Source of the DNA: Parietichytrium sp. I65-24A
Taxonomy: Eukaryota; Sar; Bigyra; Thraustochytrida; Thraustochytriidae
Direction: 5' to 3'
Length of the DNA: 64,000 nt
Assembly (NCBI GenBank): GCA_012862575.1
Contig: BLSF01000018.1
Location: 5,680 to 69,679, forward strand
In this document: positions 38,977 to 48,077 of the stretch, one piece after another
Layout: every line of letters begins with the position of its first letter
Position numbering within the stretch: the stretch's first letter is position 1
The notes under the pieces: model-generated
Told to the model about the DNA's origin: nothing
What the model saw: only the letters and a program-made list of their open reading frames with translations
Databases searched by the model: none
Position numbers and translations under genes: made by a program

Positions 38977-39431
38977 GGGAGGTAGACTTTCAACTTGTGC
39001 ATTTGCTTGTGAGAAGAAAAAAATGGGGGTTGCGCTTTGATTGTGGGGAACGAGAGTATTGTCTCGCCTTAGTCCCGCCGCGAAGCACGAGAAGAGCCCG
39101 CTCGCTATTTAACTGTTTTCGGAGCCGTCAGGAGGAGATAATCAAACCTGCGTCTATTTTCTTTTTAATTAATACTCGAGATTACTTTTGTTGTGCTCCC
39201 ATTTCCCAAGCGTTTCTCAACAAGACCACTTTCATCTTTCCACCTCTTCCCACAGATGCGAAAAAGGTTACATGAATAGAAAGACGCCAGTGCACACGTT
39301 GGCGGAACTCCGACTGCGTGTACCCTTTTTTTTTTTTCCTCGCGCGACTTGCTCCTCCAACTCCTTGAGAAAAAGGGGTAATAACTATAATGAAGTGTAG
39401 GCGGCCCTCGCGCTCTTCGCACGCCAAGTGT
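38977..39431. other. convergent intergenic region
   Basis: Tail-to-tail gap between the bestrophin-like gene and the HIT gene. A poly-T stretch lies near 39330. Nothing else is supported. Confidence 0.5.
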
Positions 39432-39980
39432 TTATCCAGGCGGCCACCTCATCTGCCTTCCTCCAATGATGTGCACATGGATGTGGTAGACGCTTTGGCA
39501 CCCGTGCGGTCCGTCGTTAATCACGATACGAAAGCCTTCCTCCACGAGCCCCTGCTGTTCGGCGATGACCCTGGCGGTGTACATGAGGTGTCCAAGGATA
39601 TCCTTGTCTTCCTCCTTGGCCTTGCTGAGTCGGGAGAGGTTTCCTCGCACCTTTGGTATCACCAGAATGTGCTTTGGCGCTTGAGGGTTGATGTCGTGAA
39701 ATGCCAGGCACTTGTCATCTTCGTAAGCAATATTCGCCGGCAGCTCCCTTCTGATGATCTTATCGAACAGAGTTTCCACTGCTGGCGCTGCAGTTTGAGC
39801 CAACTGCTCTTCATTCGTCGGATTGCCTGCAGAGCTCATGTTCCTCACAAGAGACGCTTTCCCAAAGACCCTGCTCGTATTTCTCCACGTCACCGACCCT
39901 TCCTTCCGAAAGATCCCAAGCGAAGATGATGCAATCCTGCTCCCCGCGAAGTGCCTTTGAAACTGTGCGATGCGCTGCAT
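39432..39980 (-). CDS. HIT-family nucleotide hydrolase (HINT-type), probably mitochondrial
   Basis: 182 aa with ATG at 39980. Residues 70-182 are a complete HINT domain: TLFDKIIRRELPANIAYEDD, AFHDINPQAPKHILVIPK, FRIVINDGPHGCQSVYHIH and the catalytic HIHVHIIGG triad near the end. The first ~62 residues (MQRIAQFQRHFAGSRIASSS, then several Arg and no Asp) look like a mitochondrial presequence; an internal MSSAG at about 62 would give a cytosolic form. HINT proteins hydrolyse AMP-lysine or adenosine phosphoramidates. Longer N-terminal frames exist only with a non-ATG start and were not used. Confidence 0.94.
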   Translation of the reverse strand: MQRIAQFQRHFAGSRIASSSLGIFRKEGSVTWRNTSRVFGKASLVRNMSSAGNPTNEEQLAQTAAPAVETLFDKIIRRELPANIAYEDDKCLAFHDINPQAPKHILVIPKVRGNLSRLSKAKEEDKDILGHLMYTARVIAEQQGLVEEGFRIVINDGPHGCQSVYHIHVHIIGGRQMRWPPG

Positions 39981-40247
39981 CACAGTCGCTTGCCACTGCA
40001 CGATATCAGAGTGTACGCGCACGCTTTTCTGAATTTCTGGCAGCTCGAGTACTGAGTATCAGTACTCGGGTATTTGTAAGATATCGGACGGACTGTGCTT
40101 GGTGGTGCACGGAAAGCATTTTTGATGGCTTTGTTGGCGAAGAAAAGATTGCATTTTCCCTACTCGCGGCTACTCGAAATGGTAGTTATTTTCAACGCGG
40201 ACTTGAAAAAAAACAGTCACTTGTCTTCAATCGTGATTGCTTGGTTC

Positions 40248-40528
40248 GTTTTTCATGCTCCGTGAACACCTCTCGCGACCTCTTTGGAGCAATCATGCGA
40301 GTTTAGAAACGAAAGCGTTTCGATTGCATTGGAATTTGTTCAATCTTCAGATTGCTTGGACTGATAAAAGTTCACTCTCAAGCTTCAATGTAAAATTTGT
40401 TCATTGACTTGTTCCGTGAATACCTCTCCAATTGACACTTCTTTCGAGCAAACATTCGAGTTTAGAAACGAAAGTTTTTCGATCGTTTTGGAATTTTTCA
40501 ATTTTCAGATTGCTTGGACTGATAAAAG
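40248..40528. repeat. direct duplication, period about 158 bp
   Basis: Segments 40248-40370 and 40399-40528 align along their length: both carry CCGTGAA.ACCTCTC, then GAGTTTAGAAACGAAAG, and end in CAGATTGCTTGGACTGATAA. Identity is highest at the 3' ends. It lies 270-550 bp upstream of the HIT gene start. Confidence 0.8.
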
Positions 40529-41613
40529 CACGAGCGAGTGAACTTGCAGCTTGAGCCTGACGTGAAGCGAAAGCCAGCTACAAGTTAAGAACCGAGTTTC
40601 TGTTGCCACGATGCTCGAGCTCCGAGGAAACCACCCGCTTCGGGACCGCGGAGTTTGTAGGCGAGGCGTCGAATATCAGCTCCGCGCGGACAGTATTGTG
40701 CGTCCTTCGTTGGATCGAAACTTTGCTCTGGTAAAAACGGAAGGTCAGGCATGGGCACGCTTCATAGCAGCAAGCAAGACTTGACCCGCACTTCCAAGAA
40801 CGAAACTCCACGCGAGCGAGGAAGCGAAGGACCTTTCCCCGTTTTTGCATGTTGAATTTGATAAAAACATAATGTTTAGTCACGGAGTCAGAGAGCTACA
40901 TGGAAGAGCAAGCCGGATGATATTTCGGAGCTCCAACGCGTGACTTTGCAACGTAGCGACAAGTGAACAGATTTACATATCATCAAATCAACAAATCAGC
41001 GATCCTGCGGACCGGGGACTTGACGATGGTTCATCACCTCAAAGCCCGGTCTGCATGAGACTTGTGTTTGGACCTGAGTATTCCCGTTCACCGCCGAAAC
41101 ACGACAACATTTCAACTTTGAATGCGGAGCTTTCGATGTCTCACAACGCAAGTGCCAAATAAAAATGAAAGGAAACTTCGATGAAAGTTTCACACATGAC
41201 CAACGAAAGAAACCCCAATTCCAATTTCCACAGCCCTAAAGTCTTTTTAGTAGTTTAGTGATGTCAGTCCTACAGCAACTGCGCTAAGAGCTTGTAAAGA
41301 TACGGATACCTCATTAGCATCATACTTACGTCACTCTTACGCTACGAGTAGCGGTGGGTGTACTATGGGTTCTCCTCCATCGCCTAAGCCTTTTGTTAAA
41401 GGAACCCGCAGCACCCGTCGCACGCCGGTCCAACATGTCCCCGTACTCCCAACTCAACCTAAACGGTAGCAGTCGGGGCAAGCGAGCAGAAGTCACTAAA
41501 CTCGTCGGACGGGGAACATCAACGAACGACTCATTGATCGCTAGTGCACATCCCCGCTTGAATACAGTATTCGGTAGCTTGCGGCTCTGTGGTGCGAAAC
41601 AAGCAAGAGCTAT

Positions 41614-41653
41614 TCGATTGATTAATTGATTAATTGATTAATTGATTGATTGA
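41614..41653. repeat. (ATTGATTA)n microsatellite
   Basis: Repeats of GATTGATTAATT with slight variation, about 245 bp before the tetraspan start codon. Confidence 0.85.
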
Positions 41654-41896
41654 CTAGTGATCGATTTGAGTGATTTAAGAGAATGGAAATGTGAAAACAT
41701 GTGAAAACTGAGCAAATGAAAGAGAGCCAGGTTGCTCAGACTGTTTTCAAACAAACAATCACTTAACATTCAACACTTCAAACAAAGCCCAAAGTTGAAA
41801 AGAGGAGACATCGATTGTGTCCTCGGCGCGTACTCGCAGCAGCATTGGGAGCTCTCGAGAAGAAGGCGCTCACTGTGATCTGGCTTGGAACTTGCG

Positions 41897-42538
41897 ATGG
41901 AGGACGGCGCCGAGGATGGAGCCAAGTCTGCGGTGGTGAAATTGGCATTTAGCTCGCTGGTGGTGCAAACAGGGTTCTCCGCATGGAGGCTGGCGTCGTT
42001 GGAGAGCTACCAGGCCGCGCTGGAGGCACAGGAGGAGTCGAGCGGCAACTCTCTGAGCAAGTTCTATTCTACGTCGACGGCTCTCATGTATGGGAATTAT
42101 GCTGTGATCTTCGCGTTTGCATTGGTGATATTTGGGTGCGCACTGAGAGGGGTCAAGAAAAGGGATGTCATATTGCTCAAGTGGAACTGCTGTGGGAACT
42201 TTCTTTGTCTCCTGGTGCTCGGGTTTGGATTTGTGAATCTGATCCTTGTTGGGACGCTGTGCTCGGCTGAGCAAGATGCTTCGTGCGCTTCGCTCACCGC
42301 CACGTTTGCCTTTTCGCTCATATTGACCGGGGCTCTGATTGTCATTTACCTTCTGATCATCTGTTTTGAGCTCAAACTGCTGCGGTCACCAACGTTCGAT
42401 TTTGACTCCGAAGCGATCGCACCCCGTACTAGATCCACACGGCCACAGATTCAACAGACTCCAAGCTTCAAGGAACAGCAGCGCCGGGAGCTCGTAGAGG
42501 AGAGTATGGACAATGTCCCGTACGCAAACCCCGTGTAA
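41897..42538 (+). CDS. small four-TM membrane protein, unrecognised
   Basis: 213 aa from ATG 41897 (MEDGAEDGAKS). Hydrophobic helices at about 15-30, 63-83, 95-120 and 138-160 (ALMYGNYAVIFAFALVIFG, FLCLLVLGFGFVNLILVG, FAFSLILTGALIVIYLLII); two pairs of Cys flank the central loops (WNCCGN, TLCSAEQDASC). The C-terminal 55 residues are hydrophilic and probably cytosolic. The layout is tetraspanin/MARVEL-like, but the CCG motif and a large second loop are missing, so I do not assign a family. Confidence 0.75.
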   Translation: MEDGAEDGAKSAVVKLAFSSLVVQTGFSAWRLASLESYQAALEAQEESSGNSLSKFYSTSTALMYGNYAVIFAFALVIFGCALRGVKKRDVILLKWNCCGNFLCLLVLGFGFVNLILVGTLCSAEQDASCASLTATFAFSLILTGALIVIYLLIICFELKLLRSPTFDFDSEAIAPRTRSTRPQIQQTPSFKEQQRRELVEESMDNVPYANPV

Positions 42539-43437
42539 TATTTGCGTGATCAATACACACCATTGTAACCTCAAGCTCTTCTGTCGCTAGAGCGACCGAC
42601 ACCATGTGCATCACCGCCTTTTATCCTTGTGTGTTTGTGTTCAACTAGAGACAACAAGCAATCGAACTCGCAGCGATGCGTTCGTCGCGCCTCGCGCACT
42701 CTTTCGCTGTCATGCTCGGAGCAGCCTTCCCGAAACTGAGAATTATAACCTACTATTTTACCCCACTGTCTTGTGCTCAGAGCGCACGGGACGCCGGCAT
42801 TACCTTGGGATTGACAGTAAAGCAACTGTTGTTTGATTTCACCATCTCCTATCACAGTCAAATTTCGAGCCGTTTCCTAGCTCCTTCAAATCGAAACGAG
42901 CCTTTAGAGCTCCTGATCCTCACTGATAACCTATCCCTTCCACAGATAGTTGTTCAGCTTTGGATGTGGTCTAAAACCATTAAAAGGCATAGTCTTTCCA
43001 GATTCGAGATTATTGTGAAAGAGCGAACAAAAGCAAATCCGCATAACCGTGTTGGAACAGGGCGAGTTCAGAAACAAATCAAAACAACAAAGAACAACAA
43101 GTTCTCAAAACAAGAAGTGGTAAAACATCGTTGGTTGCCCTCCATTCTCTTACCCATTACACTATACCTCCGCTATCGGCAATTTCTCAAGGCACATGCA
43201 GACTTTTGCAGACGCTCAGTGAGCGCACACAGTTACCAATTTGCCGACATCGTACAGCCCTGCTACAGCGGGCCCAATAGAGGAGCTAGGTGTTGAAAGT
43301 CGAGGACGCTTTGAGTGAGGGGCAACAGTTGTGGTGTGTTGTTGGTGTGGGTGTGGGTGTGGTTCGTACTGGTTTGTTTCGGCTGCTGTTCTGAACAAGA
43401 TCTCTGTGACGCGAGCTTGGGACTGGCGACAGGTATA
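42539..43437. other. intergenic region
   Basis: Between two plus-strand genes. It includes a 206-residue ORF (42676-43296) that looks spurious, and a GTGTGG-rich stretch at 43335-43370 just before the PRELI gene. Confidence 0.5.
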
Positions 43438-44034
43438 ATGGTGCGATCGGCAGGCTTTGAGCACGACTTCCCAGTGCCGTGGGAGCACGCCACAACCGCG
43501 CATTGGTGCAAATACCCCAATCCGGATCTCCCGCATGTCAAGGACGCGCTGGTGCTGAACAGGCGTGTGGATGAGAATGGAATTCTGCACACAACGAGGC
43601 TCATGTGCATCGAGCAGTCGCTTCCGAGCTTGCTCAAACGGTTCGCGGGAGGCCTGGACTCGTACTATGCGATAGAGAGAAGCACTGTGGATCCGAAGAA
43701 TAAAGTGATGGAGCTAAGGACCAGGAACCTCACTTTCGATTCTGTTCTTGTCGCAGACGAGGTCTGCAAGTATGAGGCTCAGGATGGCGGGAATACAAAG
43801 TATACATGGAGCGTTTCGTGCACATGTACTCAAAACATTCCTTTTGTAACGGGGCGCGTTGAGGAGGCGCTCGTTGACAAGGCAAAGGGAAACTCCAGCG
43901 CTGGTCTGACCAAGATGCAGGATTTGGCCGAGGACGTATCGAAGAAAATTGCAAGAAACGAAAGGCCGCCCTTCACAAGATGGCCCACGCGTCTCTTCTT
44001 TGGGCTGAACGAAGCTAACGAGGACTCTTCATGA
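43438..44034 (+). CDS. PRELI/MSF1-domain mitochondrial lipid-transfer protein
   Basis: 198 aa from ATG 43438. The domain fills residues 5-180: FEHDFPVPWEHATTAHWCKYPNP, HVKDALVLNRRVDENGILHTTR, and the membrane-facing strand/helix region (YTWSVSCTCTQNIPFVTGRV, then a long helix). Ups/PRELI proteins carry phosphatidic acid or phosphatidylserine across the mitochondrial intermembrane space together with Mdm35/TRIAP1. Which lipid cannot be told; the sequence lies between the PRELID1 and SLMO styles. A longer frame upstream has only a non-ATG start and low-complexity sequence and was rejected. Confidence 0.93.
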   Translation: MVRSAGFEHDFPVPWEHATTAHWCKYPNPDLPHVKDALVLNRRVDENGILHTTRLMCIEQSLPSLLKRFAGGLDSYYAIERSTVDPKNKVMELRTRNLTFDSVLVADEVCKYEAQDGGNTKYTWSVSCTCTQNIPFVTGRVEEALVDKAKGNSSAGLTKMQDLAEDVSKKIARNERPPFTRWPTRLFFGLNEANEDSS

Positions 44035-44398
44035 TTTGTTTTTTTTCTCGAAGTCCAGAACATAGAAACACGAGCGCCGCGAGGTAGGGACAGGGTGGTG
44101 CCCGTGACGGCCAACGTCTTCTTGGCAGCCTGTCAAGAGCCGTTGCTGGACAACCTATAGGTATCTGATGCCTTAGAGGTACCGGGTCCGAGAAAAGAGC
44201 TACAGCACTTTGAGCTTTGCAAAAGAGAGAAATTTTGTAGCGTGTCACAGCACCGATTCATAACGTGGTGTATAGATTATTAGAAATAACCAAAAATATT
44301 CAGTGCGTATCAGATCACTCAATCCAGGCGCGGTGATGCGCTTCATCCTTCGTTGCCGCAAAATAAAAGACCTTCCGAGCCGATGTTCGGCAGGTGGC
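44035..44398. other. short convergent spacer
   Basis: Tail-to-tail spacer between the PRELI gene and POP1. No features beyond a T-run at 44039. Confidence 0.5.
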
Positions 44399-46225
44399 TC
44401 AGCAAAGCGATGGTGCAAGCCGAACGAGACGGCCCAAGGCAAGTTTACAAGAGGAGTCCCCAGCTACGTTTCTGTTCAGGACTAAGACGTGCTCGGGGAC
44501 GGGTTCGCCGGACCCCAGCGCGATAGATCCAATTCCCATTGCCGTTGAGAACGCATCTCTGTGCACGCTGGTACGCTGCAACCGTGTTCGCCCCGTAGCA
44601 CTGGTCACGTAGCCAATGCACTCCCGGCTGTCTACGTTTTCAAAGGACTTACTGAAGAGCTTCCCGCGGCGTTGCATCTCAGCTAGCAGTTCCAAGTCAG
44701 AGTCCAGCATCTTAAAGATACGAGCCCCTTCCTCAATCCATGCCTTTGAGCCTGGCGCCTGGCGGTGTAACAGCTCTACACACACCTGCTGCACCGCGGC
44801 ACAAGAGTCCTCGTCGTCTTTGCAAAGCAAAGAGACTTGGGTCCTTTCGCTACCTGAAGAGCTTAGTGACCAATCCACGTCGATGTCCCAAGGCGCGGGA
44901 ACCCTCTTGCCCAGCGGTTTCTCGTCTTCTGCAGCAATATGCTTCTTTGCAGCTGCATTCCAATACGTTTCGTAGGCCAATGTGCCCGGAAAATCGCAAG
45001 GGAAACTTGGCGATCGAGTGCAAACTTGCGCAAGCCTCTCGTTCTCATGCCCGCATGCAACAGCTCCAGCATAGATTGCACGCGTCCACAAGCGTTTGGC
45101 CAGCCGAGCATCTCCAGAGAGAATCAACACATCCCAAACCAATTCCCCAGAGTGCCAGAGAATCACCGTCGACTCGTCCGAAGAGTTTGTTGCAGCTTGA
45201 AAACTGGCCCCAACGACTCCCTGACTCTTTGCGACGGAATTGACAGCCCGGGCAAGCCCTGGTGACATTGCTGACTGACAGCAACGTCTCCCGACACCAT
45301 CCTCGTCCAACGCCGAAGTGTCAATTTTGATGCTCATTGACAAATCCGTCGGGATTATACTAGGGTTATTATGTTTGCCAATCACCTTTGTCCACAGCTC
45401 ATAGTGTTTGTCCGAGGTGTCGTTACGCTTAAGAAGAGCTCCATCAAGAGCCCTCGAAAGAACTTGCGTTGCGTTGGCTCCACGGAAACGCAGCACGTTC
45501 AATTTTACGGAAAGATCCTTGACCTGCGCTTTCAACTTTCCAGCTGCATCTAATGCCTCGCGCAGAGTGGACTCCAACTCCATTTTAGCGCGAGGGTCGA
45601 CAAATAGGTACACTTGGAAAGGCGAGCGAGACCACACGAACCGAACCGGGGCGACGCCTCTGGTAGGCTTGCCGAAAGCGTGAACGAGTGGCACGCAGCC
45701 CATATATCCATTCTCAAAATACTTGGGTAAGCAAATCTGATTCGCGCCAATCGACGAGAAAAGCTCGAGAAGAAGATCAAAGGGAGGCTGTTTTGCGCCA
45801 AACTCAACAACAATGAGACTGATAAAGGACATGTCATACACCGTGCAATTTTGCATTGACTGCAAAGCCAGGAACCTGAGCCCTTTGTCGCACGGCGATC
45901 GGGCGACCACCGTCCCTGGAATATAGTCAAGGTCCATCTTCATTCGCTTCGCAGACCACATGTGGCTCGGGAGCCACCTTTCCGAGTTCGATTGCTCCAG
46001 CGTCGACACGTGGCCCCTTCGTGCAACGCGCGCTTGGTCACCGTGCTCCAGCTTGCGTTTCTTGCTGCCACTCTTCATATGATAACTCATTCTCCTTGGC
46101 GCATGGCTCCTGGTCCGTCTCCTCAAATGTCTCTCCTCTCGCATGGAGCATCCGAGGCTTTGCAGCTGCTCCAATGCGTCCACTCTCTCCAACGCATGTG
46201 GCCGAACGCGAAGCAAACGCTCCAT
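44399..46225 (-). CDS. POP1: POP1, RNase P/MRP protein subunit
   Basis: 608 aa, ATG at 46225. The POP1 N-terminal signature is clear: RRRTRSHAPRRMSYHMKS, then a basic run, then WLPSHMWSAKRMKM, which matches the RRR-x-SH-xxRR and THIWHAKR motifs that contact the RNA. The POPLD-type and C-terminal parts follow (WHSGELVWDVLILSGD near 370; ECIGYVTSATGRTR and HVLVLNRN near the end). POP1 organises the catalytic RNA in RNase P (tRNA 5' maturation) and RNase MRP (rRNA processing) in the nucleus/nucleolus. It is shorter than the 800-1000 aa common in animals and yeast, mainly because little precedes the first motif. Confidence 0.93.
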   Translation of the reverse strand: MERLLRVRPHALERVDALEQLQSLGCSMREERHLRRRTRSHAPRRMSYHMKSGSKKRKLEHGDQARVARRGHVSTLEQSNSERWLPSHMWSAKRMKMDLDYIPGTVVARSPCDKGLRFLALQSMQNCTVYDMSFISLIVVEFGAKQPPFDLLLELFSSIGANQICLPKYFENGYMGCVPLVHAFGKPTRGVAPVRFVWSRSPFQVYLFVDPRAKMELESTLREALDAAGKLKAQVKDLSVKLNVLRFRGANATQVLSRALDGALLKRNDTSDKHYELWTKVIGKHNNPSIIPTDLSMSIKIDTSALDEDGVGRRCCQSAMSPGLARAVNSVAKSQGVVGASFQAATNSSDESTVILWHSGELVWDVLILSGDARLAKRLWTRAIYAGAVACGHENERLAQVCTRSPSFPCDFPGTLAYETYWNAAAKKHIAAEDEKPLGKRVPAPWDIDVDWSLSSSGSERTQVSLLCKDDEDSCAAVQQVCVELLHRQAPGSKAWIEEGARIFKMLDSDLELLAEMQRRGKLFSKSFENVDSRECIGYVTSATGRTRLQRTSVHRDAFSTAMGIGSIALGSGEPVPEHVLVLNRNVAGDSSCKLALGRLVRLAPSLC

Positions 46226-48077
46226 TTTACAAAAGTTACACTATTGTTCACACCTTCTCCTTTCCTCAAAGCTCCAGTCCGTCTCTGCTGTCTTGTCTGA
46301 ATTCCAATTCTGCCAAATTCCGATTCTGCCGATGCTCCAAAGCTGTCAAAGCCAAGTGCGCGATTATCACCCTCGAATTACCATGTGCCCGTCCGCTTCC
46401 TCTGCCCGTCCCTCTCGTGCCTCCACTTGCGCGACAATGAGCGACTCGCTTTCACCACACATACACTTGGGACAATGCGTTCCGCAAAAGTGCAGGTTTT
46501 CGCTAGGGTTCGCTTTGTTCATGTGTTCGTTGTGTTCGTTTTGCTCGTCGGGAAGGGATTGCTGCTCCTTTTTTTGCCTGGGAGTTTTCCGTTCCAGCAT
46601 TCACAGAATGCACAGATTGAAAAGTTGACAGTTCACAGATCACAGAAGCAGGCGACGGGCGTTCTTTTTTTGTACTGTTATAAGAAAAGGAAAAGATGAA
46701 ATGCAACGTGGGCTGCAAAAGCAGCAAGCTTACAGCCGTTCCCGCAACTCTGAGACCGATTGCTGCCCAAGCAAAAAGTAAAGCAGGTCCTTCCGGACCC
46801 AGCCAAAGCGCACGGCCTTTCCTGGCACACGCACATAGACACACCCTCGTAACGTTTTCTTTGTGAATTGTGGTAAAATGTAATCTGAAAGTGAGTTCCG
46901 AATTCTGTTATTCTGTTTAGTGTATGATGAACCGTTGTCGACTTCAGATTGTGAATTTGTGAGCTATCAAAGTAACCCGAATGCAACTCTTGCGGAATTT
47001 GGTACCGGTAGTTTATTCATTCATGAACATCTCATCTCACAGTTGATTTGAGGTCGAACTTTCTAACGAGATGAGAGATGGGATGAGACATGAGACATGG
47101 GAGATGCCCATTTTCAAGTTGAATGACAGCGAAATAAATAAATAAACAAATGATTGAGCTGGGAAAGAGAGTTCTTTTGCGCAGGACGTAGAGAAACAGG
47201 TTCCAAAATTGACTGAGCAGTAAGCTCAACGCTTCCCAACTGACACAGACGGCACCCAGCAACTCACTCTTCCCTCGCACACATTCGAGCCACCCAAGGT
47301 TCCTACTCGACTCTTACTACAGCACTACCTTCCGAATAATCCATTCTACGCAGCCCATCCGCACACGCCCTCGCCAGGAACGGGATACGAGTCGCTTACC
47401 CCGGTCTATCAGTCCAGCCTTCACATGCATCTTGTCGTGGCACATCCTACCTAGAAGATCTAACACTCGAGATCCTCCTCCTAGAACGGCCTGTAGCACC
47501 GCCTATCATTTAGACTAGTGTACTTGAAGCGCGGGAGGGGTGCTATGCAGCGACTAACAACTCCTACACCAGCCCCCCATAGGTCCTAGGCGTTCCGGAT
47601 AGGTCTCATAGATTCCGGTAGGAGTGAGGGTGGAGGCACGGGTGTCCCAGCCCCCGACCCTCTAAGCAAAACTCTACCACAATTCTACAATTTTGCGATT
47701 CGCACGCGGTGAGCGACGAGCATTCTGCGGGCAGCAAGGCGAAAAAGGGTTCCTCAATCGTCGCACGCGCTAGTGCGCAGGTACGCAGGGGTACGCGGCG
47801 GTAACGCGGGGATACGCAGCTGCGGTGGACGGCGGAGTTAGTAATTAGTACTCAGCAATTTGCGGGATCGACAGACTGGGCAAAGGCTGCGTTGTAAGGA
47901 GGCACAAGCAAGCGAGCGAGCTAGCTAGCTAGCAAGCAAGTGAGCAAGTGGGCAAGTGAGCAATCTAGCTAGCTAGCTAGAGCGGGTGTGTATATCGTGG
48001 ATCATCGGTTTGGCAAGTCGGAAGAGTGGAGACGCAGAGGTGGTAGTGTTTGTGAGGAGTGGTTTGGTGGAAGTGGA
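46226..48077. other. divergent intergenic region, 1.85 kb
   Basis: Head-to-head space between POP1 and the ankyrin gene. 47290-47660 is rich in TAG/CTA, and 47915-47985 is a (GCTA)n/(GCAAGTGA)n simple-sequence patch immediately before the ankyrin gene. No gene supported. Confidence 0.55.
47915..47985. repeat. AGCTAGCT / AGCAAGTG simple-sequence patch
   Basis: Tetramer AGCT repeats with interspersed GCAAGTGA units, self-complementary in the AGCT parts. It lies 90-160 nt upstream of the ankyrin start, probably in the 5' UTR or promoter. Confidence 0.75.

Larger units (their letters stand above)
39981..41896. other. divergent intergenic region with a duplicated segment
   Basis: 1.9 kb between the HIT gene (minus) and a tetraspan gene (plus). 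It contains a direct duplication (40248-40528), a TAG/CTA-rich patch around 41230-41350 and an ATTGATTA microsatellite (41614-41653). No gene is supported. Confidence 0.55.

Noticed and set aside
42676-43296. 206-codon plus-strand ORF
   Set aside because: Starts with ATG, but composition is random, with no domain, no conserved-looking motif and no codon bias like its neighbours. It overlaps the upstream region of the PRELI gene.
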